Part shown: positions 44,264-53,247 of the stretch, in pieces | Layout of the letters: each line of letters starts with the position of its first letter | How positions within the stretch are numbered: the stretch's first letter is position 1 | From: Anaerococcus octavius | GTDB lineage: Bacteria; Bacillota; Clostridia; Tissierellales; Peptoniphilaceae | DNA length: 64,000 nt | Assembly (NCBI RefSeq): GCF_900445265.1 | Contig: NZ_UFTA01000002.1 | Span: 1,364,001 to 1,428,000, forward strand | Direction: 5' to 3' | Position numbers and translations under genes: made by a program | Notes under the pieces: model-generated | Databases searched by the model: none | Told to the model about the DNA's origin: nothing | Seen by the model: the letters and a program-made list of their open reading frames with translations, nothing else

Positions 44264-44292
44264 ATAATACACTAAAAACACCTTAAAATCAA
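44264..44292 (-). promoter_or_regulatory. Promoter of the S10 superoperon
   Basis: TTGATT (44292-44287), 17-nt spacer and TATTAT (44269-44264) on the minus strand. A perfect TTGACA (44305-44300) is too far (30 nt) from this -10 to pair with it. Confidence 0.6.
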
Positions 44293-44466
44293 GAGCTTTT
44301 GTCAATTTTTACAAACTTTTATATATATTTATATAAATACATAAAACTTATGATGAAAGCTTTATTTCCGAGCATTTTCTGTGCAATATTTTGTTAGTAT
44401 ACCAGCTAATTATAGAAAGTCAAATAAATATTTGGAATAATTTTTAGAAGTTTCACATAAAATATT

Positions 44467-44521
44467 AAAAAGCTCCATTAAAAACTAAGTAAAACTTTCT
44501 TAGTTAGTTAAGGAGCTTTTT
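44467..44521 (-). terminator. Terminator of the Bce-type operon
   Basis: AAAAAGCTCC (44467-44476) and GGAGCTTTTT (44512-44521) enclose a second stem ACTAAG/CTTAGT. T-rich flanks occur on both sides. It directly follows the lipoprotein gene on the minus strand. The rest of the 44120-44523 gap (44306-44466) is AT-rich with nothing recognised. Confidence 0.8.
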
Positions 44522-44523
44522 TA

Positions 44524-44925
44524 TCAATTACACAAAAAATTTATAGAGTCTTTGCCAGGTTCTAAATTCCGTCTCTTTTTTACCTTAGCTTTGTTAAAGT
44601 GACATTTGTACTGCTGATAAAATACTTCTTCTTTATTAGAATCTGGCCATCTGTAATCATTAGAACAGTTTTCTTTTAACTCTTGCCAAGACTTCTTTAT
44701 ATCATCTTTGCTAACTGATAACCTAAGAGATCTTTTAGGAGAAACAGATAATGACCATACCCCATCTCTATTAATCCACTTTATATTATTAAAATATTCA
44801 TATTTATTTAATTCATCTTTATCTGCTGAACAACTTTTACTTTTATTAATATCATTATCCTCTTGGCAGGAGACCAAAATTAATGCTCCCAAAAGTATAT
44901 AAAGATATAATTTTTTATTACGCAT
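44524..44925 (-). CDS. DUF2599-like lipoprotein at the end of the Bce-type operon
   Basis: A signal peptide with lipobox LVSC puts a lipidated Cys at about residue 20. The following 110 residues contain WINRDGVWSLSVSPKRSLRL, SWQEL, and YKCHFNKAKVK..RNLEPGKDS, which I recognise as the pattern of DUF2599 proteins; four further cysteines may form disulphides. Function is unknown. It begins 3 nt after the BceB-like permease gene, so it is probably co-expressed and may sit outside the membrane near the transporter. The start has only a weak Shine-Dalgarno (GAAAGAT), in the permease gene. Confidence 0.8.
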   Translation of the reverse strand: MRNKKLYLYILLGALILVSCQEDNDINKSKSCSADKDELNKYEYFNNIKWINRDGVWSLSVSPKRSLRLSVSKDDIKKSWQELKENCSNDYRWPDSNKEEVFYQQYKCHFNKAKVKKRRNLEPGKDSINFLCN

Positions 44926-44928
44926 TTT

Positions 44929-46905
44929 TTATCTTTCTTTTAAAATTATGTTATTATATGTTTTTTCCGTCATCTTAAATGTAATAAGGTAGAAAAGTAT
45001 ATAGGCTGCAAATACTGCTAATAGACATTTTATAAATAATCCTGTATTTGTAAGTCCAAGCATTTTTAAAAATTCAGTGATTATTGGCAAAGCAAAAAGT
45101 GAATGGATAAAGGCAAATACTAAAGGCAAGAAAAATACCAAGCCCATTTGCTTAGATATACTTTTTTTAGCTTCTTTATCAGTCATACCCAATTGTCTCA
45201 TAGTTTTAAACCTTGCTCTATCATCAAGACCTTCAGAAAGTTGTTTGTAATAAATAGCTAGTACTGTAGATACTAAAAATCCTAAACCTAGGATAATACC
45301 TACAAAGAATATTCCCGCATACATAGCTAATAATTCTGCCCTATCAGCTTTACCGTCACTTAAAGAAAACCACTGATCTGATAGCTTATCAGCAAATTTC
45401 TTCCACAAATTTTCCTTTAACTGTGGATCATATGGTCCATCTACATCAAAAGTTATATTCCAATTTTCGTCATACCTAGGATCATCACTTATCTTTAGAC
45501 TATCTGTCACTTCCTTAAAAAGCTTAGGATCTTTAAAAACAAGTTTAGAGGTATTTGTCATAGTTATATCAGTAGAAGGAAATTTCGTAGAATAATTTTC
45601 TTCTTTTTCCTTGTTAATTTTTAAATCTTTACCTTCAATTTTCGTTATATTATAATCTTGATCATCTGATAAGAGTATAGCATCAGCTCCATTAAAATTA
45701 TAAGTAGAATTTTCATCAAGATAAAGTCCTAGAAAACTAGAACCTCCAAACTCTTCTTCAAGAGTAGCTTCAGAATCACGTTTGGTAATTATAGTTCCAT
45801 TTTTATCTATAATAAAACAATTTGACTTAAAAGAATTTATCTTAGCAGTTTTATTTTCTTCTTTTAATGCGTTTGCTACTAATTTCTCATAATAATCTAA
45901 ACTTTCTTCTTTTTTAGGAAAGCTCATTTTGTAATCAGTTGGATACAGTTGATCTTGCATTTTAATAGTTCCAAAATAAAGGGAAAAGCCCGAAGTTAAA
46001 ACAACTATTACCATGGTTGATAAGACAGCAATACTAGCAAGAGTATTAGCACTATTTTTCACTCTATAAATCAAACCAGAAACTGCTGTAAAGTTTGATT
46101 TTTTGTAATAAAATCTTTTATTTTTCTGTAATAATTTTAATATTCCAGATATTATTACAGAAAAAGCAAGATATGTTCCTAAAATTACTAGCAAGACAGC
46201 TACAAAAAATAATCTAAAAGCTTTCATAGGATTATCTGTGCTAAGGCTTATATAATACCCTAGACCTATACAAATAATCCCTAATATTCCTATAATAGCA
46301 GGATGTTTAGGAGCTTTTTGTCCTGCTTTCGACTCTTGCATATAATTAATAGGAGTAAAATTCCTATTCTTAAAAATTTGTTTTAAAAGTAATAATGCAA
46401 ATATAGCTAAAAATATTAAAGCTGTAAGCACCAGTGGTTGTATTACTGGAAAAATCCCACTTTCTAATACATTAATATCAGAATTCATCAATTTCAAAAA
46501 TCCAGCAAAAACTAATTTATATGATATTAGTGATATAAGAGTGCCTATTATTAGTGACCTTAAGTATAAAATCAATAGTTCATGAAGATATATCTTTATT
46601 AAATGCTTTTTCTCCATTCCTAGCATCAGATATAGAGCCGACTCATCTGCCTTATTCTTTTGAATAAAGTTATAGTTCTGCGAAATCGTAAGTAAGGCAA
46701 ATATCAATAGTATTATAGAACCAAGATCCATAAGTGTTCCTATTGTAGTTGCCCCAAAAAAAGTTTCTATAACAGGATCGGCACTTATAGATAGACATAA
46801 GTTTATTAAAACTATAAAAAACACCGTAGTTCCTATAAATGGATAATAGAGTCTTTTATGTCTTCTTATTCCATCTTCGGCGAGATTTTTATAAAGTGAG
46901 TTCAT
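44929..46905 (-). CDS. Bce-type ABC permease (FtsX-like, BceB/VraG group)
   Basis: The 658-residue protein has ten predicted membrane helices with a large extracellular domain of about 200 residues (near 325-520) between helices 7 and 8, the hallmark of BceB. FtsX-type helices flank it at both ends. Such permeases detect peptide antibiotics such as bacitracin and signal to an adjacent kinase as well as giving resistance. Its start overlaps the ATPase stop as ATGA. Confidence 0.9.
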   Translation of the reverse strand: MNSLYKNLAEDGIRRHKRLYYPFIGTTVFFIVLINLCLSISADPVIETFFGATTIGTLMDLGSIILLIFALLTISQNYNFIQKNKADESALYLMLGMEKKHLIKIYLHELLILYLRSLIIGTLISLISYKLVFAGFLKLMNSDINVLESGIFPVIQPLVLTALIFLAIFALLLLKQIFKNRNFTPINYMQESKAGQKAPKHPAIIGILGIICIGLGYYISLSTDNPMKAFRLFFVAVLLVILGTYLAFSVIISGILKLLQKNKRFYYKKSNFTAVSGLIYRVKNSANTLASIAVLSTMVIVVLTSGFSLYFGTIKMQDQLYPTDYKMSFPKKEESLDYYEKLVANALKEENKTAKINSFKSNCFIIDKNGTIITKRDSEATLEEEFGGSSFLGLYLDENSTYNFNGADAILLSDDQDYNITKIEGKDLKINKEKEENYSTKFPSTDITMTNTSKLVFKDPKLFKEVTDSLKISDDPRYDENWNITFDVDGPYDPQLKENLWKKFADKLSDQWFSLSDGKADRAELLAMYAGIFFVGIILGLGFLVSTVLAIYYKQLSEGLDDRARFKTMRQLGMTDKEAKKSISKQMGLVFFLPLVFAFIHSLFALPIITEFLKMLGLTNTGLFIKCLLAVFAAYILFYLITFKMTEKTYNNIILKER

Positions 46906-47660
46906 CTTATCTCACCTCTTTGAAGCATTTGCATGGTATCTGCAATTTTTTCTCCCATTTCAAATTTTGAAAATCCAGAATTGTAAATCTCGTGAAAGAT
47001 CTTTCCATCTTTTATAAATAAAACTCTTTTTGCTTCTGCAGCCGCTTGAATGGAGTGAGTAACCATTATAATAGTTTGACCATCTTCGTTTAGCTTACTA
47101 AAAACTTCCATAAGTTCTCTAGAAGAATTTGAATCCAACGCTCCTGTTGGCTCATCTGCTAAAAGTAATTTGGGATTTGTTATCAGTGCACGGGTTACTG
47201 CACATCTTTGCTTTTGCCCTCCAGATACTTCATAAGGATATTTATTTAAAAGTTCATTTATCCTTAAAGCTTTAGTTATATCATCTACTCTTTTATCAAA
47301 AGTCTTAGGATTTTCTTCTGCTAAAATTAGGGGCAATAAAATATTTTCTTTAAGAGTTAGGGTATCTAGCAAATTAAAATCTTGAAATACAAATCCCAAG
47401 TGATCACGCCTAAATTTTGATATTTCAGAATCATTTATAGTAGAAAAATCTTTGCCTTCCAAAATAATTTTGCCTGCCGTAGGCTTATCCAAAAGAGCAA
47501 GTAAATTTAAAAGAGTTGTTTTACCTGACCCAGATTCACCCATGATCGCTATATATTCTCCCTCTTCTACTGAAAAATTTACATTATTTAAAGCATGTAC
47601 TTCATTGCTTGATAATCTTGTCTTGTATACTTTTTTTAAATTTGAAACTTCTAGTAACAT
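46902..47660 (-). CDS. Bce-type ABC ATPase (BceA group)
   Basis: Walker A GESGSGKTT near residue 40, Q loop FVFQDFNLLDTLT, signature VSGGQKQR near 144, Walker B LLLADEPTGALDS and H-loop MVTHS. The sequence FQDFNLLDTLTLKENILLPL is typical of BceA/MacB-type ATPases. AAGGAA precedes the ATG. The gene is separated from the kinase by 100 nt with an inverted repeat, so it may have its own promoter. Confidence 0.92.
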   Translation of the reverse strand: MLLEVSNLKKVYKTRLSSNEVHALNNVNFSVEEGEYIAIMGESGSGKTTLLNLLALLDKPTAGKIILEGKDFSTINDSEISKFRRDHLGFVFQDFNLLDTLTLKENILLPLILAEENPKTFDKRVDDITKALRINELLNKYPYEVSGGQKQRCAVTRALITNPKLLLADEPTGALDSNSSRELMEVFSKLNEDGQTIIMVTHSIQAAAEAKRVLFIKDGKIFHEIYNSGFSKFEMGEKIADTMQMLQRGEIR

Positions 47661-47729
47661 AAAATCATATTCCTTTCATATCTTTTTCTATATACTACAA
47701 TAGAAAAAAATAAAAATCCTTGGATTAAT

Positions 47730-47764
47730 CTAACAAATTTCTTCTTAAAGTGACAATTTGTTAG
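47730..47764 (-). promoter_or_regulatory. Inverted repeat between the Bce-type kinase and transporter genes
   Basis: CTAACAAATT (47730-47739) and AATTTGTTAG (47755-47764) form a perfect 10-bp inverted repeat around 15 nt, at the end of the kinase gene and about 70-100 nt before the ATPase start. In Bce modules the regulator binds an inverted repeat before the transporter genes, so this may be that site; a hairpin ending the kinase transcript is the alternative. Confidence 0.5.
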
Positions 47765-48717
47765 TTTAGTACACGGCCGATATTTAATATTACTTTTGTC
47801 CCCACATCTACTTTTGAATCTATACCTACATCTATGCTCAAATTTTCTGCAGTAGTTTTTACCAAATTTAATCCTATACCAGTAGATTTTTTGTAAATTC
47901 TACCATTATAACCTGTATATGACTTTTCAAAAACTCTGGGCAAATCTTCTTTTCTAATACCTATACCAGTATCTTTAATAATTAAATTTTTATCTTCTAT
48001 ATAAATAGAGATTGTCCCATTCTGAGTATATTTATTGGAATTTGACAAAATCTGATCTATTATCAAAGCAAACCACTTTTTATCTGTTGTTAAATATAAA
48101 TTAGTAGGATCAAAATTTATTTTGTTCTTTCTTTTGATAAAAACTTTAGAATATTTTTTTATAGATGATGATATTAATTTGTCAAGACTTAAATCTTCAA
48201 AAACAAAATCTGTAGAAAGCGATTCTAGTCTCATATACGATAAAAGAGTATCTATATACTCTTCTATTTCAAAAACTTCATTTTTTGCAGCATATATATC
48301 CACCGGATGATCGTCTAAAATTAAATCTAAAGAAAATAATGGAGTTTTGATTTGATGAGTCCATATAGTGATATAATCTTTGAAAGCTTTCATCTTCAAC
48401 TCAAAAGCATTTTCCATATCTGTATTTTTCTCTTTTAAAGCAATCATTGTTTCTGCAAAATCTGTAGCTTCTATAATATCTGGTTTTTTTGAAGAAATAT
48501 CCCTTACCCACAAATCTAATTCATTGGTATAGTTTTTATATTTACTATAAGAAATAAGCATATCCACTAAAAATATAAATATTGAAACTAAGATAATATA
48601 CAAGATATAATTTCTATTCAAGCCAAATAGACTACTAACAATTAGAAAGCTAATATAAACTATAAATATTATTAAGCTATGGGTCTTCAACTTTAAGAAT
48701 CTATACATCTCTTTCAA
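47761..48717 (-). CDS. Intramembrane-sensing histidine kinase (BceS-like)
   Basis: Two membrane helices near residues 12-30 and 37-57 are separated by only a few residues, so there is no extracellular sensor domain, as in BceS-type kinases that rely on the transporter. Phosphoacceptor His is in TIWTHQIKTPLFSLDL near 137, N box in ALIIDQILSNSNKY and G boxes DTGIGI and STGIGLNL. It overlaps the regulator gene by 17 nt. Confidence 0.92.
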   Translation of the reverse strand: MKEMYRFLKLKTHSLIIFIVYISFLIVSSLFGLNRNYILYIILVSIFIFLVDMLISYSKYKNYTNELDLWVRDISSKKPDIIEATDFAETMIALKEKNTDMENAFELKMKAFKDYITIWTHQIKTPLFSLDLILDDHPVDIYAAKNEVFEIEEYIDTLLSYMRLESLSTDFVFEDLSLDKLISSSIKKYSKVFIKRKNKINFDPTNLYLTTDKKWFALIIDQILSNSNKYTQNGTISIYIEDKNLIIKDTGIGIRKEDLPRVFEKSYTGYNGRIYKKSTGIGLNLVKTTAENLSIDVGIDSKVDVGTKVILNIGRVLN

Positions 48718-49387
48718 TATAATAACCCACCTTCTTTTTAGTCTTTATAAAATCATTTAGCCCAATATTCTCAAGCTTTTTCCTAAGTCTCATTATATTT
48801 ACAGTAAGAGTATTATCATCTATAAATTCATCGGTTTGCCAAATCTTGTCCATAAATTCCTCTCGTCTGAAAACTTTTTGAGGTTGAGCAAACATCATTT
48901 CTAAAATAAGGTACTCATTTTTTGTTAAACTTATCTCACCACCTTCAAAAATCAATAACATCTTATCCCTATCAATAATAATGTCTTTATAAGCTATATT
49001 ATCTAAAGAATCAGTATATTCATAAGATCTCCTCAAAAGAGCCTTTATTTTTGCAAGGAGCAATTCCAAATCAAAGGGTTTTGTAATATAATCATCAGCA
49101 CCCATATTCATAGCCATAATTTTATTTAAATTTTCATCTGCAGATGAAATAAAGATAATAGGCACATTTGAAACCTTTCTAATCTCTTCACACCAATAAT
49201 AGCCATTAAAAAACGGCAAAGAAATATCAATTAGGACAATAGCAGGATCAATATTTTTGTACTGGTCAAAAACTTTTTCAAAATCGTCTGCCAGATAAAC
49301 ATCATAAGACCAATTTTCCAAAAATTTTTTAAGAGAATTACCTATAACATCATCATCTTCTATAATAAAAATCTTAAACTTATCCAT
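48701..49387 (-). CDS. OmpR-family response regulator (BceR-like)
   Basis: Receiver domain with acidic pocket (IIEDDDVIG), phosphoacceptor Asp in IVLIDISLPFFNGY near 54 and the conserved Lys in DYITKPFD; C-terminal winged helix at about 130-228 (LTKNEYLILEMMF, NIMRLRKKLE). It is the first gene of the module and controls, by analogy, the BceAB-type transporter behind it. Confidence 0.93.
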   Translation of the reverse strand: MDKFKIFIIEDDDVIGNSLKKFLENWSYDVYLADDFEKVFDQYKNIDPAIVLIDISLPFFNGYYWCEEIRKVSNVPIIFISSADENLNKIMAMNMGADDYITKPFDLELLLAKIKALLRRSYEYTDSLDNIAYKDIIIDRDKMLLIFEGGEISLTKNEYLILEMMFAQPQKVFRREEFMDKIWQTDEFIDDNTLTVNIMRLRKKLENIGLNDFIKTKKKVGYYIERDV

Positions 49388-49435
49388 AATCCACCTCTTT
49401 GCTATGATTATATCCTAAAAAAGTTCAATTAAAAA

Positions 49436-49465
49436 AAGCTACCAAGATTAATTTCTCAGTAGCTT
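49436..49465 (-). terminator. Terminator after the CmpB-like genes
   Basis: AAGCTAC (49436-49442) and GTAGCTT (49459-49465) with inner AAGA/TTCT pairing; minus-strand TTTTTTTAATT follows. Confidence 0.75.
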
Positions 49466-49475
49466 CATATATTTA

Positions 49476-50234
49476 TCATTCCAAATCAGAAAAATCATAA
49501 TTCCTATCTTCCAAATCTTTAATTAAATTTGGAAAGGCTTTGAGAATTCTCTTTTCACCCTGTTTTTGGAAGTTTTGCTTAAATTCTATGCTGCGTTGGT
49601 CGAATTCCTTTCTTTTATTTACTGTTTTTTCTGCTGTGGCTATCCCTTTATTGGCAATCCTTTCTCCTATGTCTGTCGTAATTTCTCCTAGTTTTTCTTT
49701 TGATTCTTCTATTTCTTTAAATTTTTTATTGATACCAAGGATTGTATTTATTGTTGAAATTACATCTAGTATAAATATTATAGCTATGATTATATTTACA
49801 ATTATTAAAATTTTTCTAGGCACAGATCTTACTAGAATTGCTATCATTGGATGAATAGTTTCATATAAGATAAAGCACAAAGCTCCCCAGAGAAGTGAGT
49901 ATTCTGCACAAATATATCCTCCAATGTTAAATTTTTTATCTGAATAGTCCCACCATTTTTTATTAAATAATTTTTCTAAAATAAATCCTGTTATTAATTC
50001 AATTAAGCTTGCTATTATCATTGATGCAACAAATAAATATATTTTGCTATTTGTATCTACTTTTCTTAATAAAATTAATATAGAAATCGCTGCGAAACCA
50101 TATATTGGACACCAAGGACCGTTTAATACTCCACAGTTGATATATTCGTCAGCATTTATGCCATTATAGGCTACTTCTAGTATCCAACCTATTATTGCAT
50201 AGATAAAAAAATAAATTATATAAATTTTCAGCAT
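49476..50234 (-). CDS. CmpB-type membrane protein (PF06541), copy 1
   Basis: Five or six membrane helices fill about the first 165 residues, with conserved IIGWILEVAYN, GVLNGPWCPIYGFAA and WWDYSDKKFNIGGYIC segments; the rest is a charged cytoplasmic tail. This is the putative ABC transporter type IV (CmpB) family, common in anaerobic Bacillota and of unestablished function; no ATPase gene is close. It is clearly paralogous to the next gene, from which it is separated by 49 nt. Confidence 0.85.
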   Translation of the reverse strand: MLKIYIIYFFIYAIIGWILEVAYNGINADEYINCGVLNGPWCPIYGFAAISILILLRKVDTNSKIYLFVASMIIASLIELITGFILEKLFNKKWWDYSDKKFNIGGYICAEYSLLWGALCFILYETIHPMIAILVRSVPRKILIIVNIIIAIIFILDVISTINTILGINKKFKEIEESKEKLGEITTDIGERIANKGIATAEKTVNKRKEFDQRSIEFKQNFQKQGEKRILKAFPNLIKDLEDRNYDFSDLE

Positions 50235-50283
50235 ATATGCTCCTATGTGAGGATTAAATTAGCTTTAATAGAGAATTTTTTCT

Positions 50284-51075
50284 TTAATCAAACTTATTGT
50301 TTTTTCTTTTCTTAAAGTCTATTTTTTCCCATTTCTCTTCTAAATCTTTTAATAAATTTGGATATGCACGTAATAGTCTTTTTTCTCCAAAGGAGTCAAA
50401 AAACGCTTTAAATTCTGCACTTTTTTCGTCAAATTCTTTTCCGAACTTAGATTTTTCTAGTTCTTTTTTCTTATCTAGGGCTTTGAATGTCTGATTGGCA
50501 ACTTTTTGTCCTATACCGTCTGAAACTTTTCTAATATCTTTTGATTGATTTTCGATATATTTGAACTTTTTGTTAAGTCCCATAATCGTTATAATGGTAG
50601 AGATAAAATCTACTATAAACATTACACACATTATTACATTTATCACAATTAAAACTTTTATTGGTATTGCAAAAATACCTTTTTTAACTAGTGGATGGAT
50701 CGCTTCATATAAAATAAAACAGATTGCTCCCCAAACCAGGGAAAATTCTGCACATATGTAGCCGTGAAAATTAAATTTATAGCTGGTATAATCCCACCAT
50801 CTCTTATGAAATATTTTTTCTAAAATCACTCCTGTTATCAATTCTAAGAGGGTTGCTATAATCATAGCCATAAAAAATAAAAATAATTTATTGTCGTCTC
50901 CAACTACATTTAAAATCGAAATAACCGCTATGGCTCCAAATCCATATATAGGACAATAAGGTCCATTAAAAAATCCTCTATTTATAAATCTCCCTTTGGT
51001 TATAACATGAAAGGAAACTTCTATTATCCATCCTATGATGGCATAAACAAAAAAATAACTTATGTAATATTGCAT
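50284..51075 (-). CDS. CmpB-type membrane protein (PF06541), copy 2
   Basis: Like its neighbour, it has YAIIGWIIEVSFH, GFFNGPYCPIYGFGA and WWDYTSYKFNFHGYIC in the membrane part and a Lys/Glu-rich tail. Start at the ATG at 51075 because GAGG precedes it; a TTG at 51087 lies inside that site. The two copies agree at most conserved positions but differ in the tail, indicating an old tandem duplication rather than a recent one. Function unknown. Confidence 0.85.
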   Translation of the reverse strand: MQYYISYFFVYAIIGWIIEVSFHVITKGRFINRGFFNGPYCPIYGFGAIAVISILNVVGDDNKLFLFFMAMIIATLLELITGVILEKIFHKRWWDYTSYKFNFHGYICAEFSLVWGAICFILYEAIHPLVKKGIFAIPIKVLIVINVIMCVMFIVDFISTIITIMGLNKKFKYIENQSKDIRKVSDGIGQKVANQTFKALDKKKELEKSKFGKEFDEKSAEFKAFFDSFGEKRLLRAYPNLLKDLEEKWEKIDFKKRKNNKFD

Positions 51076-51095
51076 AATTTTCCTCAAATAAAAAA

Positions 51096-51121
51096 ACTCT
51101 TAAGAATGTCTTCTTAAGAGT
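51096..51121 (-). terminator. Terminator of the lipoprotein gene
   Basis: ACTCTTAAGAA (51096-51106) and TTCTTAAGAGT (51111-51121), 11 bp with a 4-nt loop, followed by TTTTTTATTT on the minus strand. Confidence 0.9.
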
Positions 51122-51134
51122 ATATTCTACGAAT

Positions 51135-51668
51135 TTATTTTATTTCTTCAATTACTTTGATAGCTTCTTGCTTATCCAAAGTGCTTCTGGTATAAATATA
51201 ATTTTTGCCATCTTTGATTACTATATAGTTAAAGGATCCATCATCCCAGTATTTTCCAGTATTTTTTTCGATTATAATATCTTCAGCATCCTCTGGCACT
51301 TTTATAATTTCATTTAATCTTTTATCTTTTTGTGTAATTTGAATAGTAATTTTTTTAGCAGGGTTTTTATCTGCTTTGTACTCTGCTGTTCTTAAATCAT
51401 ATTTTTCATTCCTGAAATTTTCAACAAAATTTTCTGGTAGATAGCCAAATTCCAAGTCGTAAATCCCCTTTTCTCCAGAATCTTTGTTTCTTAATTCATT
51501 AGCTGGTTCTGGTTCTACTGCCAGATCACCTGTTTTTTCCGCTTCTTTTATTTCTTTTTTAGTTGGTGTTTCTAGCTTTTTTTCTCCAGCAGTATTATTA
51601 CCACAAGCCATTAGGGGAGCTTGTAAGGTTAAAAGCATTGCCAATAATATCAATTTTTTATTTTTCAT
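51135..51668 (-). CDS. Small lipoprotein of unknown function
   Basis: Signal peptide with lipobox LMAC puts the lipidated Cys at 22. A charged linker (about 25-65, Lys/Glu-rich) is followed by a folded-looking domain with FGYLPENFVENFRNEKYDLRTA, ITIQITQK and a C-terminal GSFNYIVIKDGKNYIYTRS. I do not recognise a family, though the domain resembles the small DUF4367-like sensor domains in general form only. It is alone between terminators; GGAG precedes the ATG. Confidence 0.75.
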   Translation of the reverse strand: MKNKKLILLAMLLTLQAPLMACGNNTAGEKKLETPTKKEIKEAEKTGDLAVEPEPANELRNKDSGEKGIYDLEFGYLPENFVENFRNEKYDLRTAEYKADKNPAKKITIQITQKDKRLNEIIKVPEDAEDIIIEKNTGKYWDDGSFNYIVIKDGKNYIYTRSTLDKQEAIKVIEEIK

Positions 51669-51728
51669 GATTTCTCCAGTTTTAATAATTCAGAGCTAAT
51701 TATACCTCTTTCTAAAAATAAAAAATTA

Positions 51729-53204
51729 TTAGTTATTGTTCTTATCATATTTTTTTAAATGGTCTTTTGCTTGCTTTAAAAATTCTTCCATAACCTTTAT
51801 TCTTGAATAATGTTTTTGATTTCCTTCTACTATTATCCATGGGGCATAGTCTACATTTGTGCGATAAAGCATCTCATCCATAGCCTCTATATATGCATCC
51901 CATTTGTCTCGATTGCGCCAATCTTCATCTGTAATTTTATAATTTTTATCAGGATTATTTTCACGATCCATAAATCTTTGGTATTGGGTATCTTTATCTA
52001 TTGTCACAAAGAATTTCATTACCATGGAGCCGTGATCTGTTATTTCTTTTTCAAACTCTAAGATTTCATCATAGGCCCTATCCCATTCGTTTGTTTTTGC
52101 AAATCCTTCTACTCGTTCTACCATAACTCTGCCGTACCAAGATCTAGAAAATATTCCTGCGTAGCCATCTTCTGGCAATTTTTCATAAAATCTCCACAAG
52201 TAATTATGATCTAATTCTTCCTTACTTGGTGCAGAAATAGCTTGAACTGTGTATAACCTTGGGTCTACTTTTTTTACTAAACGTTCGATTGCGCCATCTT
52301 TACCGGCTGCATCTACACCTTCAAATACTAAAACCGTAGAGATACCGCGTTTATAAAATTCAAAAAGTACATCTCTAATTTCTTTTTGTAATTTTGTTTT
52401 CTTTTCCTTATAATCATCTTCAGATATAGTTTTATCAAGGTTTAAATTTTCGATTATCTGTACTGGATTATCAAAAGACCTTTCTTTGTTTTCACTGTCT
52501 AATTTTTGATTTGATGCTCTTTCAAGTCCTATAGTTAAGCTTTCTATAACTTGATAGAGAGCTTCTTTAGATGCTTTTTTTAGATTATTGCTATCTATAA
52601 TAGTCCAAGGACTAAAGGAAAAATTTGTTTTTTCTAGCACATTTTCAAAATGTTTTTTATATTTTTTGTAATCTTTGTTTTGTTCTATATCTGACTGTGT
52701 TAGATAAAAACTTTTTTGGTTGCTTTTCTTTAGATCATCAATACGTTTTTTCTGCTCATCTTCACTTACACTTAAGAAAAGTTTAATGATAATAGTTTGA
52801 TCATCGTAGAGTATCTTTTCTATTTTTTCTAAAGATCTAATTTTTGCATTCAAATCCTTACTACTAATTTTTACATCATCAAATAATTTATAGTAAAATG
52901 ACCTATCAAAAATTTTGATGTGCCCTTTTTTAGGGGCATTTACAAAGAATCTTTTTGCAAAAGGGAATTTATTATCATAGTCATCATCTTTTTCAAAAAC
53001 TTCTACATCAAAATATTTTGGATTTAGTTCTTCAGTTAGTTCATTTATTACATAACCCTTGCCAGATGATTCGAAACCATCAACCATAATTAAAATTGGA
53101 ACACCTAAATTTTGACAAATTCTGCTTAGTTTTCCTAGTTTCACTTGTAATTCAGATTTTTTCAAATCAGGATAACTTGTTTCAATTTCTTTATCTAAAT
53201 TCAT
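51729..53204 (-). CDS. Polyphosphate:AMP phosphotransferase (tandem PPK2 domains)
   Basis: At 491 residues the protein has two PPK2 units. The first has Walker-type MVDGFESSGKGYVINEL and a weaker later half. The second has the full motif set: FEGVDAAGKDGAIERL near 295, HNYLWRFYEKLPEDGYAGIF and SRSWYGRVMVERVEGF. Class II PPK2 (Pap) enzymes use polyphosphate to phosphorylate AMP to ADP. There is no PPK1 gene nearby. It stands alone, 44 nt after the Crp-like gene on the same strand. Confidence 0.9.
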   Translation of the reverse strand: MNLDKEIETSYPDLKKSELQVKLGKLSRICQNLGVPILIMVDGFESSGKGYVINELTEELNPKYFDVEVFEKDDDYDNKFPFAKRFFVNAPKKGHIKIFDRSFYYKLFDDVKISSKDLNAKIRSLEKIEKILYDDQTIIIKLFLSVSEDEQKKRIDDLKKSNQKSFYLTQSDIEQNKDYKKYKKHFENVLEKTNFSFSPWTIIDSNNLKKASKEALYQVIESLTIGLERASNQKLDSENKERSFDNPVQIIENLNLDKTISEDDYKEKKTKLQKEIRDVLFEFYKRGISTVLVFEGVDAAGKDGAIERLVKKVDPRLYTVQAISAPSKEELDHNYLWRFYEKLPEDGYAGIFSRSWYGRVMVERVEGFAKTNEWDRAYDEILEFEKEITDHGSMVMKFFVTIDKDTQYQRFMDRENNPDKNYKITDEDWRNRDKWDAYIEAMDEMLYRTNVDYAPWIIVEGNQKHYSRIKVMEEFLKQAKDHLKKYDKNNN

Positions 53205-53247
53205 TTTTCTCTCCTTAGTCTATAATCCACTAATACCCCAAATTATT

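Noticed and set aside
44287-44305. Perfect TTGACA at 44305-44300 as -35 of the S10 promoter
   Set aside because: It is 30 nt from the -10; TTGATT at 17 nt fits better.
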